Assembly: GCA_937973935.1 (NCBI GenBank)
Contig: CALJJF010000125.1
Span: 1 to 10,724, forward strand
Length of the DNA stretch: 10,724 nucleotides
Reading direction: 5' to 3'
Source: MKRK01 sp001896915
GTDB taxonomy: Bacteria; Bacillota; Clostridia; Oscillospirales; Acutalibacteraceae
The notes beneath the pieces are model-generated. The model did not search any database. It was given only the letters and a program-made list of their open reading frames with translations, and was not told the origin of the DNA. A program made the translations under genes and the position numbers. How positions within the stretch are numbered: position 1 is the stretch's first letter; every line of letters starts with the position of its first letter. This document shows positions 1-6,122 of the stretch, in pieces.

Positions 1-1560
1 AGCGTGCTGGATGGGCTGACCGCCGCCGTTGACACATCCGCCCGGACATCCCATGACTTCAACAAAGTGGAACTGTTCGCCCGCTTTGATTCTTTCCAGA
101 AGTGCGTGTGCACCTTTGAGACCGCTGGTTACGGCAACCTTCACGTCCATGCCTGCGATTTTATAAACCGCTTCTTTGATTTCGTCGGTTCCCCGGACTT
201 CAACATAATCCACGTTGTCTAAAGATTTGCCTTCCAGTGTTTCTGCTGCGGTTCTGAGCGCCGCTTCCATAACACCGCCGGTGGCACCAAAGATGGCGCC
301 CGCACCGGTTGAGATTCCCAACGGATTGTCAAACTCTTCGTCCGGCAGGTCTTTGAAATTGATATGGGCACGGCTGATCATTCTGCCCAGTTCTCTTGTT
401 GTCAGAGCGATATCAACATCGGGATAGCCAGATGCGTCCTCATCGTCACGGCTGACTTCAAACTTTTTCGCAGTACAGGGCATGATACCCACCACAACGA
501 TATCCTTGGGGTTGATGTGGTGCTTGTTTGCATACCATGTTTTTGCGATGGCGCCGAACATCTGCTGGGGCGACTTGCAGGAGGACAGGTTTTTGATGAA
601 TTCAGGATAGTAATATTCACAATATTTGATCCAGCCCGGAGAACAGGAGGTGATCAGCGGCAGTGCGCCGCCGTTGGAAACACGCTCAATCAGCTCATTG
701 GCTTCTTCCACAATTGTCAGATCCGCTGCGATATCGGTGTCAAACACCTTGTCAAAGCCGAGACGGCGAAGAGCGGCAACCATTTTGCCTTTTACATTGG
801 TTCCGATCTCCATGCCGAAGCATTCACCCAGGGTGACACGGATGGAGGGAGCGGTCTGGACGATCACATATTTGGACGGGTCGTTGAGTGCATCAATGAC
901 CTTCTGGCTGTCGTCCCGTTCCACAATGGCGCCTGTGGGACAGTTCACAATACACTGACCGCAGGAAACGCAGGGAACATCGCTTAAATTATTGTCAAAG
1001 GTGCATCCGATGTGGGTATCGAAGCCACGGTCGTTCACGCCGATGACAGAAACCTTTTGGTTCTGACAAGCGCCTACACAGCGGCGGCAAAGGATACATT
1101 TTGCGTTGTTTCTTGTCATATGGATTGCGCTGTCGTCAAATTTATATTCGGGGATTTCACCCTCATAGCGTGTTTCATCGTCCACGCCGAATTCCTGACA
1201 GAGCTGCTGCAATTCGCAGGTTCCGGAACGGACGCAGGACAGACATTTGCGCTCATGAGTGGACAAAATCAGCTCCAGGGTGATTTTGCGTGCTTGTTGC
1301 ACCTTTTTGGTGTTGGTGAAAACCTCCATACCCTCAAACACAGGGTAGACACAGGCGGTAATCAAAGAGCGTGCGCCCTTGACCTCAACCACACAGATAC
1401 GGCAAGCGCCGATCTCGTTGATTTCTTTTAAATAGCAAAGAGTCGGAATTTCAATTCCTATCTCACGAGCGGCCTCAAGAATTGTATAATTCTTCGGAAC
1501 GCTCAGGGACATACCGTTGATTTTAATGTTTACGGTTTCCACTACATTCGCTTTTTCCAT
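1..1560 (-). CDS. hydA: Electron-bifurcating [FeFe]-hydrogenase catalytic subunit HydA (3' end cut by window edge)
   Basis: The frame is open from the ATG at 1560 to base 1, giving 520 residues without a stop; the family usually has about 580, so the C-terminal end lies outside the window. Domains in order: N-terminal [2Fe-2S] domain (Cys42, Cys53, Cys56, Cys70); a His-Cys3 [4Fe-4S] site (His102, Cys106, Cys109, Cys115); two ferredoxin-type [4Fe-4S] motifs (CILCRRC from Cys155 and CVSCGQC from Cys197); then the H-cluster domain with TSCSPGW (304-310), MPCTAKKFE (360-368) and MGCPGGCVNGGGQP (503-516). This is the M3-type layout of bifurcating HydA, which makes or oxidises H2 in the cytoplasm together with HydB and HydC. 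AAAGGAG lies about 10 bases before the start, and hydB ends 18 bases upstream. In TSCSPGW, one of the two adjacent cysteines of the clostridial CpI enzyme is serine. The subunit assignment is close to certain; bifurcation is inferred from the operon. Confidence 0.96.
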   Translation of the reverse strand, partial: MEKANVVETVNIKINGMSLSVPKNYTILEAAREIGIEIPTLCYLKEINEIGACRICVVEVKGARSLITACVYPVFEGMEVFTNTKKVQQARKITLELILSTHERKCLSCVRSGTCELQQLCQEFGVDDETRYEGEIPEYKFDDSAIHMTRNNAKCILCRRCVGACQNQKVSVIGVNDRGFDTHIGCTFDNNLSDVPCVSCGQCIVNCPTGAIVERDDSQKVIDALNDPSKYVIVQTAPSIRVTLGECFGMEIGTNVKGKMVAALRRLGFDKVFDTDIAADLTIVEEANELIERVSNGGALPLITSCSPGWIKYCEYYYPEFIKNLSSCKSPQQMFGAIAKTWYANKHHINPKDIVVVGIMPCTAKKFEVSRDDEDASGYPDVDIALTTRELGRMISRAHINFKDLPDEEFDNPLGISTGAGAIFGATGGVMEAALRTAAETLEGKSLDNVDYVEVRGTDEIKEAVYKIAGMDVKVAVTSGLKGAHALLERIKAGEQFHFVEVMGCPGGCVNGGGQPIQHA

Positions 1561-1578
1561 GTTCGGCACACTCCTTTC

Positions 1579-3368
1579 TTATCTTTTTACAATCGCTTTG
1601 AACTTACATGAATCCACGCAAGCGCCGCATTTGATACATTTTGCCTGATCGATGGAATGGGGGTTTTTCACGGTTCCCACAATCGCACCCACGGGGCAGA
1701 CTCTGGTGCAGAGACTGCACTTTTTGCATTTATCGTCGATGATGACATATTGTAACAATGCCTTACATACGCCTGAGGGACATTTTTTGTCCACTATATG
1801 GGACATATATTCATCCCGGAAGAATTTGATGGTGGAAAGCACAGGGTTCGGTGCTGTCTGACCGAGACCGCACAGCGCGTTTTCTTTGATGTAATAGCAG
1901 AGCTCTTCCAGCTTGTCGATGTCTTCCACGGTGCCGTTGCCGTTTGTGATTTTTCCAGCATTTCGTGGAGCCGCTTGGTACCCACACGGCAGGGTGTACA
2001 TTTTCCGCAGGCTTCGTCAACCGTGAAGTCTAAGAAGAATTTTGCGATGTCCACCATACAGGTGTCTTCGTCCATAACGATCAGACCGCCGGAACCCATC
2101 ATGGAACCGATGGAGATCAGGTTATCATAGTCGATTTCAATGTCATAGTGGCTGGCAGGGATACATCCGCCGGAAGGACCGCCGGTTTGTGCGGCCTTAA
2201 ACTTTTTGCCGCCAGGGATGCCGCCGCCGATGACGTCAACGATTTCACGAAGAGTGGTTCCCATGGGAACCTCCACAAGACCGGTGTTGTTGATTTTTCC
2301 GCCCAGCGCAAACACCTTGGTGCCCTTGGATTTTTCTGTTCCGATGGACTGAAACCATTCCGAACCGTTTAAGATGATCTGCGGGATATTCGCATAGGTT
2401 TCCACGTTATTGAGTATGGTAGGCTTGCCGAAAAGACCCTTCAGCGCCGGATAGGGCGGACGGACTCTCGGTTCACCACGGTTGCCTTCGATAGAGGTCA
2501 TCAATGCGGTTTCTTCACCGCAGACGAATGCACCGGCGCCAAGACGAAGCTCGACGTCAAACTGAAATCCTGTTCCCAGAATATTATCACCCAAAAGCCC
2601 GTATTCATGTGCCTGGTCGATGGCAATTCGTAAACGGGAAACGGCAATGGGATATTCAGCACGGACATAGATATAACCCATGGAGGCGCCGATGGCATAG
2701 CCGGCGATTGCCATGGCTTCCAGCACACAGTGAGGGTCGCCTTCCAAAACGGATCTGTCCATGAATGCGCCGGGATCCCCTTCGTCCGCATTGCAGCAGA
2801 CATATTTCTGATCCGCTGCGTTGCCGGCAGCCAGCTGCCATTTCAAACCGGTCAAGAATCCGCCGCCGCCTCTGCCACGAAGCCCGGAATCCTTCACGGT
2901 TTTGATGACATCCTCGGGTGTCATTTCGGTCAGCACCTTTTCCAGTGCCAAATAACCGTCCTGACCCACGTATTCGTCAATCACTTCGGGGTTGATGACG
3001 CCGCAGTTTTTCAGGGCGATACGCATTTGCTTTTTGTAAAAGCCTGTTTCGTTCAGGGACAGGATAGAATCGTCTTCCTTCACCGTTTCGGTGTATAGTA
3101 GTCTTTTTACAATTCTGCCCTTCAATAAATGTTCATTTACAATCTCGGTTACATCGTCGGTTTTTACCTGGGAATAAAAGCATCCTTCGGGATATACGAT
3201 CACGATGGGACCCAATGCACAAAGACCGAAACAGCCAGTCTGGACAACCTTCACTTCGTCCGATAACCCTGCCTTTTCTACTTCTGTATACATGGCGTCT
3301 AAAATTTTACGGCTATTTGAGGAGGTACATCCGGTACCGCCGCATATCAGCACTTGGGAACGATACAT
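1579..3368 (-). CDS. hydB: HydB, NuoF-like FMN/NADH subunit of bifurcating hydrogenase, with a -1 base frameshift
   Basis: NADH-binding flavoprotein subunit, where electrons from or to NAD(H) meet the ferredoxin pathway. With one base restored at 1950-1954 it reads as 596 residues, normal for the family. In order: thioredoxin-like [2Fe-2S] domain (Cys9, Cys14, Cys46, Cys50); NuoF core with the glycine-rich GLRGRGGGGF (162-171) and NADEGDPGAF (193-202) for FMN/NADH; an SLBB-like region; the NuoF [4Fe-4S] site (Cys454, Cys457, Cys460, Cys500); and a C-terminal two-cluster ferredoxin domain (Cys548-Cys588). As read, the first frame runs out of family similarity after Lys473 and stops near 1794. 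The rest continues perfectly in the adjacent frame to the TAA at 1579-1581. The start at 3368 is chosen because AGGAGG ends 8 bases before it; an ATG at 3416 lies inside hydD and adds 16 unrelated residues. It is either a sequence error or a real broken gene. Confidence 0.93.
1950..1954 (-). other. Frameshift point in hydB (A5 tract)
   Basis: On the coding strand the bases read CTG GAA AAA TCA. The protein family and the downstream frame require GAA AAA ATC ACA, so one A is missing from a run of five. Upstream, CGKCTPCRVG is in one frame; downstream, ITNGNG, CGLGQ and the ferredoxin cysteines are in the other, with no residue lost at the junction. A homopolymer length error is the simplest reading. 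A genuine mutation or ribosomal slippage is possible, but GGAAAAA is not a good canonical X XXY YYZ slippery site. Confidence 0.9.
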
Positions 3369-3376
3369 TTTGATTT

Positions 3377-3382
3377 CCTCCT
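3377..3382 (-). promoter_or_regulatory. Ribosome binding site that fixes the hydB start
   Basis: AGGAGG on the minus strand, 8 bases before the ATG at 3368 and touching the hydD stop codon (3382-3384). It decides in favour of the 3368 start over the in-frame ATG at 3416. Confidence 0.85.
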
Positions 3383-3753
3383 TATTTCTTATAGGCTCCG
3401 ATTGTATATTGTTCAACGGGCTTGCCGTTGACTACATGCTCGGTTATGATTTGGGGGATTTTCTCGGCGGTGACCTTGACATAGGTGACCTTGCCAAGCT
3501 CCGGAGTGGTGATTTCGATGACCGGCTCGAACTGGCAAATGCCGATACAGCCTGTTTGTGTTACCACAACGTTATTGAGTTTGCGGCGGGTAACTTCGTC
3601 AACCAATGCGTTCAGGACAGGACGGGCGCCTGCCGCTATTCCGCAGGTTGCCATGCCCACAACAATACGGATTTCCTTCTCAGTGCCTTCATAAATGTTT
3701 TTGCTGCCTTGCGCCGCTTCCCTGATTGCTTTTAGCTCTGCAATTGTTTTCAT
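3382..3753 (-). CDS. hydD: HydD-like small (2Fe-2S) ferredoxin-domain protein
   Basis: 123 residues, the normal size for the small thioredoxin-fold ferredoxin-like protein found between NuoE-like and NuoF-like subunits in clostridial bifurcating hydrogenase operons. The pattern VVGMATCGIAAGA (Cys37) followed by TQTGCIGIC (Cys69, Cys73) resembles the N-terminal [2Fe-2S] domain of HydB, whose four cysteines are Cys9, Cys14, Cys46 and Cys50. The position of the second of those cysteines is not a cysteine here, so only three candidate ligands are present. Either the cluster has another ligand or none is held. As I recall, HydD in Acetobacterium woodii co-purifies with HydABC; a structural or accessory electron role is inferred. 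AAGGAAT precedes the ATG. The stop lies 13 bases before the hydB start, so the genes are co-transcribed. The symbol follows the A. woodii hydCEDBA order. Confidence 0.87.
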   Translation of the reverse strand: MKTIAELKAIREAAQGSKNIYEGTEKEIRIVVGMATCGIAAGARPVLNALVDEVTRRKLNNVVVTQTGCIGICQFEPVIEITTPELGKVTYVKVTAEKIPQIITEHVVNGKPVEQYTIGAYKK

Positions 3754-3769
3754 AGGACTGATTCCTTTC

Positions 3770-4306
3770 TTATCTTAATTTCGTGTTTTCAGTAAAATAT
3801 TCTTTGATCCACCCTGTCACCTCGGGAGCGTTGAGGGGTACCTCACCAAGCTCGGTGCGAAGTTCTCTGGTATCTAAAATAAATTCAGCTTCATTGACAC
3901 TTTCGCGATAAATAAAGTCAATGCCGGGGTTTAAATAAATCAGTGAGCCGATGGTGGAATTCATGTCACCCATCGGCATTCTGTCAATGTGAGAATTCTG
4001 AAACCCTGCTACGATCTTGGTGCCGACACCGGGTGTGGAGGTGATTGAAAAATTGCCGCCGCTCATCTCGGCCGCCATTTTAAAGAGCGGGATGCCGAGA
4101 CCGACCTTTCTCGTTTTTCGTGTGGTATAAAAGGGGTCGGTGACCTGAATGATCTGTTCTGCCGTCATCCCTTTGCCGTTGTCTGTGATCGCAATTTCCA
4201 GGAGATCCTTCTCTTCACTTTGGAGAATGGAAATCTCCACCACAGAAGCGCCGGCGGAAATGGAGTTTTGGGTGATGTCCAGTATGTTCAGCGATAATTC
4301 ACGCAT
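3770..4306 (-). CDS. hydE: HydE-type stand-alone GHKL (HATPase_c) ATP-binding protein of the hydrogenase operon
   Basis: 178 residues. The N-terminal half is a compact histidine-kinase-type ATPase fold: N-box DITQNS with Asn14, G1 box DNGKGM (42-47), DPFYTTR (57-63), G2 box GLGIPLF (69-75) and G3 box TPGVGT (91-96). There is no phosphoacceptor (DHp) histidine domain, sensor or membrane segment, so it resembles anti-sigma-factor-type kinases or GHKL ATPases more than a full sensor kinase. Residues from about 100 to 178 are not recognised. The start at 4306 begins one base after the hydC stop codon and lacks a strong ribosome binding site, which suggests translational coupling; the ATG at 4339 lies inside hydC. 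The same gene sits at this position in other bifurcating hydrogenase operons, but its job is unknown. It is not the radical-SAM hydrogenase maturase also called HydE. Confidence 0.88.
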   Translation of the reverse strand: MRELSLNILDITQNSISAGASVVEISILQSEEKDLLEIAITDNGKGMTAEQIIQVTDPFYTTRKTRKVGLGIPLFKMAAEMSGGNFSITSTPGVGTKIVAGFQNSHIDRMPMGDMNSTIGSLIYLNPGIDFIYRESVNEAEFILDTRELRTELGEVPLNAPEVTGWIKEYFTENTKLR

Positions 4307-4307
4307 A

Positions 4308-4805
4308 TTACGCTTTGTATTTATTAACGATGCCGTCAACCTCGTCCGCTGTCAGGTTGCCGTATACGTCGTCGTTGATGGTAAGAACAGGGGCAAGACC
4401 GCAAGCGCCGATACAACGGCAGGCTTCCAGCGAAAACTCGCCGTCTTCCGTACATTCATCGCTTTTGATGCCGAGATTTTCAGAAATCGTGTCAAACAGC
4501 TCCTTGGCTCCTCTGACATAGCAAGCTGTTCCAAGACATACGGAAATTTTATATTTTCCTTTTGGGGTTAAGTTAAATTGTGAATAGAAGGTTGCAACGC
4601 CGTATACCTCCTCGAGGGAAACATCCAGACCGTTTGCGATGATGGATTGTACTTCAATGGGGAGATATCCGTAGATATCCTGCGCCTCCTGCATAACGGG
4701 CAGCAAAGCACCTTTTTCGTCCTTATGTTTCTCGATGACGGACAAAAGCTCTTCCTCTTGCTTTTTCGTACCTGTAAAAGGCGTTGTACTCTTGCGCTTT
4801 TTCAT
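4308..4805 (-). CDS. hydC: HydC, NuoE-like [2Fe-2S] subunit of bifurcating hydrogenase
   Basis: 165 residues, the usual length of NuoE-like subunits. The N-terminal helical region (20-60) leads to EEVYGVATFYSQF (65-77). It is followed by the [2Fe-2S] ligands in the family spacing: Cys90 and Cys95 (CLGTAC), then Cys131 and Cys135 (CIGAC). Cys118 and Cys129 are additional cysteines. The protein binds HydB and completes the HydABC core in the cytoplasm. The start at 4805 follows AGGAGGA with an 8-base gap. It is the first gene of the operon, with the promoter and a candidate Rex site directly upstream; hydE follows after one base. Confidence 0.95.
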   Translation of the reverse strand: MKKRKSTTPFTGTKKQEEELLSVIEKHKDEKGALLPVMQEAQDIYGYLPIEVQSIIANGLDVSLEEVYGVATFYSQFNLTPKGKYKISVCLGTACYVRGAKELFDTISENLGIKSDECTEDGEFSLEACRCIGACGLAPVLTINDDVYGNLTADEVDGIVNKYKA

Positions 4806-4835
4806 TCACATATCCTCCTGTTGATTTGGCTAAGT

Positions 4836-4853
4836 TTGATAGAATTTTAACAA
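4836..4853 (-). promoter_or_regulatory. Candidate Rex (redox NADH/NAD+) operator in the hydC leader
   Basis: The 18-base plus-strand sequence TTGATAGAATTTTAACAA matches the Rex consensus TTGTTAA-N4-TTAACAA at 12 of 14 defined positions, with the correct 4-base spacer. A wider dyad, AAGTTTG (4832-4838) and CAAACTT (4851-4857), surrounds it. Rex represses fermentative and hydrogenase genes in Firmicutes when NAD+ is high, which fits an NADH-linked hydrogenase. The site lies about 30-50 bases downstream of the predicted start of transcription, where it would act as a roadblock. That is less usual than overlap with the promoter. Confidence 0.45.
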
Positions 4854-4892
4854 ACTTGTTTAAAAAAATATAGCGTTCTTTATGCAACATAA

Positions 4893-4901
4893 ATTATATC
4901 A
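4893..4901 (-). promoter_or_regulatory. Extended -10 promoter for the hydCEDBA operon
   Basis: The minus strand reads TGATATAAT, a perfect TATAAT (4893-4898) with the upstream TG of an extended -10 element. No good -35 lies 17 bases away. A TTGACA at 4932-4937 is 33 bases upstream, too far to pair with it. The predicted leader is about 80 bases. Confidence 0.5.
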
Positions 4902-5014
4902 TAAACAGCAAGAGAAATATAGTTTAAATTATGTCAAAATTGAGAGTTTTTTATCAAAGTTTTTGTAAACATGCACCAAAACACACCTTCCTCCCAGCAC
5001 TACAAAAGCAACCA

Positions 5015-5044
5015 TTTACACAATTGCAGGTTTGTGCATACTAT
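5015..5044 (+). promoter_or_regulatory. Weak candidate promoter for the DUF3298 gene
   Basis: TTTACA (5015-5020), an 18-base gap, then TACTAT (5039-5044). The -35 matches 5 of 6 and the -10 only 4 of 6 positions. The leader would be very short, with the ribosome binding site beginning at 5052. The rest of the 4806-5065 gap is AT-rich and holds no convincing ORF. Confidence 0.25.
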
Positions 5045-5051
5045 GTGCTAT

Positions 5052-5057
5052 GGGAGG
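5052..5057 (+). promoter_or_regulatory. Ribosome binding site that fixes the start of the DUF3298 gene
   Basis: GGGAGGTGAT is close to the full anti-16S complement, with 8 bases between AGG and the ATG at 5066. It rejects the far-upstream in-frame ATG at 4931, which has no such site and would add 45 low-quality residues. Confidence 0.85.
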
Positions 5058-5065
5058 TGATAGGA

Positions 5066-5749
5066 ATGCAGTATGTATACGAAGCCAAGCTTGTAACCAG
5101 AGAGTTTAAAAAAGAGTTTACATATGAAAACGAACCTGTTTTGCAGGTTTCCATACAATATCCGGAAGTAGCTCTGTTTGGCAATAAGGCAGCAGCCGAT
5201 AACATCAACAGATTTTATAAAAATAACGCAAAAGCATATTTCACCTATGCATCCACAAAGCTTTTGAGTGATGCCATCAGCAACTACGAATATGCAAGGC
5301 AAAACAAGTTTCCGTTTCATATGTATGACGCAGTCATGAAATATACTGTCACATTGAATGCAAACTGTTATCTCAGCACGTATATCGATCAATACGAATA
5401 TACCGGCGGTGCACATGGCAACACGGTTCGCACCTCCCAGAATTTTAGCCTGAAAAGCGGAAGGGGCGTTCTGTTACCCCAACTGTTTCCGCCCGGTGTC
5501 AGCTACAGAAAAATGATTTTATCACAAATCATTAAAATGGCGGATCAAAATGTAAGGGAAGGGCAGAACATCTATTTTGATAATTATAAGGAGCTTATCA
5601 TTAAGAATTTCAATCCGAAAAGCTTCAATCTTAACCCCGACACCGTATCCTTCTATTATCAACAGTATGAAATCGGTCCTTACGTAAGCGGAATCATCAC
5701 CTTTGACATCCCCTATGAAGCCATCGGCGCCAAGCGACCGAGATGCTGA
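5066..5749 (+). CDS. DUF4163/DUF3298-type protein (PdaC N-terminal/RsiV-like fold), apparently cytoplasmic
   Basis: 227 residues. The central YTGGAHGN (112-119) and the C-terminal YYQQYEIGPYVSG (197-209) followed by FDIPY are hallmarks of the DUF4163-DUF3298 pair seen in RsiV-type anti-sigma factors and in the extracytoplasmic part of PdaC-like deacetylases. Here the pair stands alone. With the well-supported start there is no signal peptide, membrane segment or catalytic domain, unlike most relatives. The family may bind ligands such as peptidoglycan or lysozyme in RsiV, but no function can be assigned here. It is monocistronic, divergent from hydC, and ends at a strong hairpin terminator. 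Family assignment is good; role unknown. Confidence 0.85.
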   Translation: MQYVYEAKLVTREFKKEFTYENEPVLQVSIQYPEVALFGNKAAADNINRFYKNNAKAYFTYASTKLLSDAISNYEYARQNKFPFHMYDAVMKYTVTLNANCYLSTYIDQYEYTGGAHGNTVRTSQNFSLKSGRGVLLPQLFPPGVSYRKMILSQIIKMADQNVREGQNIYFDNYKELIIKNFNPKSFNLNPDTVSFYYQQYEIGPYVSGIITFDIPYEAIGAKRPRC

Positions 5750-5755
5750 ACAAAA

Positions 5756-5786
5756 CGGCTGCCCGCAATGGCAGCCGCTAATTTTT
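5756..5786. terminator. Bidirectional intrinsic terminator between convergent genes
   Basis: A perfect 8-bp stem, CGGCTGCC (5756-5763) and GGCAGCCG (5770-5777), with loop CGCAAT. On the plus strand it is followed by CTAATTTTT, and on the minus strand by TTTTG. It lies 6 bases past the DUF3298 stop and abuts the stop codon of the 55-codon minus-strand gene. Confidence 0.8.
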
Positions 5787-5945
5787 ATGATGGGATAAAT
5801 TATATTGAAGTCTACAAAGCAAAGGAACAAGGAAATGATACATGACCCTAAAGAATTTACCGGCATACTCAAACGCCAGGCTGTAAAAAAGGATGATCAA
5901 AAAAAGCCCGACCCCGCTGGCAAGACATTCCATAAACAGTTTCAT
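5778..5945 (-). CDS. Small hypothetical membrane protein (55 residues)
   Basis: A short minus-strand frame from the ATG at 5945 to the TAG at 5778-5780. The product starts MKLFMECLASG, then has a strongly hydrophobic stretch (about residues 8-24, including VGLFLIILFYSLAF) and a second apolar patch (about 33-44, RVMYHFLVPLL). It ends in a polar, basic tail, SHHKN. One or two membrane segments are likely, and there is no cleavable signal. The evidence that it is real comes from its surroundings: TTGACA-N17-AATAAT upstream at 6014-5986, AGGGG 6 bases before the ATG, and a terminator hairpin beginning right after the stop. I do not recognise the family. Annotation pipelines with a 60-codon cut-off would miss it. 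A Fur-like site over its promoter hints at metal control. The plus-strand frame at 5805-6041 overlaps it and has no comparable signals. Confidence 0.65.
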   Translation of the reverse strand: MKLFMECLASGVGLFLIILFYSLAFEYAGKFFRVMYHFLVPLLCRLQYNLSHHKN

Positions 5946-5972
5946 AACATGCCCCTATTCCAACAAATGTAT

Positions 5973-5991
5973 ATAATTGATTATCATTATT
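5973..5991 (-). promoter_or_regulatory. Fur-box-like sequence over the small-gene promoter
   Basis: The minus strand reads AATAATGATAATCAATTAT, matching the 19-base Fur consensus GATAATGATAATCATTATC at 14 positions, 13 of them consecutive (2-14). It covers the -10 element and start of transcription of the 55-codon gene, a repressing position. The right half is poor and the DNA is AT-rich, so chance is a real alternative. Confidence 0.35.
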
Positions 5992-6014
5992 TCCTGATGC
6001 ATTGTCATTGTCAA
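5986..6014 (-). promoter_or_regulatory. SigmaA-type promoter for the 55-codon membrane protein gene
   Basis: On the minus strand a perfect -35 TTGACA (6014-6009), a 17-base spacer and AATAAT (5991-5986, 5 of 6). The start of transcription falls near 5979, leaving a leader of about 35 bases to the ATG at 5945. Confidence 0.65.
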
Positions 6015-6034
6015 CGGAATTCGATGTATTCTTT

Positions 6035-6053
6035 ACTGTGACTTTGTTACAGT
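6035..6053 (+). promoter_or_regulatory. Dyad-symmetric candidate operator upstream of the FeS membrane protein gene
   Basis: ACTGTGAC-TTT-GTTACAGT, an 8-base inverted repeat with one mismatch (G/T). Its centre (6044) is about 40 bases upstream of the expected start of transcription from the TATAAT at 6073, an activator-type position. It does not match the CRP or FNR spacing exactly, so I do not name a regulator. Confidence 0.35.
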
Positions 6054-6072
6054 TCTGTCGCTTGCTTACCCA

Positions 6073-6078
6073 TATAAT
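6073..6078 (+). promoter_or_regulatory. -10 element of the FeS membrane protein gene
   Basis: A perfect TATAAT with no acceptable -35 at 16-18 bases; TTGTTA at 6044-6049 is 23 bases away. Weak -35 contact plus the dyad at 6035-6053 suggests activator dependence. The leader to the ATG at 6123 is about 40 bases. Confidence 0.5.
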
Positions 6079-6122
6079 AGTAACGAAACTGCAATTAAAA
6101 AAGAAAAGAGACGGTACTGTTT

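Noticed and set aside
364..987. 207-codon plus-strand open frame opposite hydA
   Set aside because: It is antisense to a certain hydrogenase gene with full motif conservation, and the product has no recognisable domain. Similar plus-strand frames at 1012-1431, 2730-3098, 3205-3735, 4149-4571 and 9813-10337 are rejected for the same reason.
1948..1956. Programmed -1 ribosomal frameshift in hydB
   Set aside because: A slip on AAA would give exactly the right product, but GGAAAAA is not a canonical slippery heptamer, and HydB is not known to use frameshifting. A homopolymer error is simpler.
4932..4937. Perfect TTGACA on the minus strand as -35 of the hydC promoter
   Set aside because: It is 33 bases from the TATAAT at 4893-4898, and no -10 lies 16-18 bases downstream.
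4931..5065. N-terminal extension of the DUF3298 gene from the ATG at 4931
   Set aside because: There is no ribosome binding site at 4931, whereas GGGAGGTGAT stands 8 bases before the ATG at 5066. The extra residues do not look like a signal peptide.
5805..6041. 78-codon plus-strand frame
   Set aside because: It has no ribosome binding site, a low-complexity Lys/His-rich product, and overlaps the better supported 55-codon minus-strand gene and its promoter.
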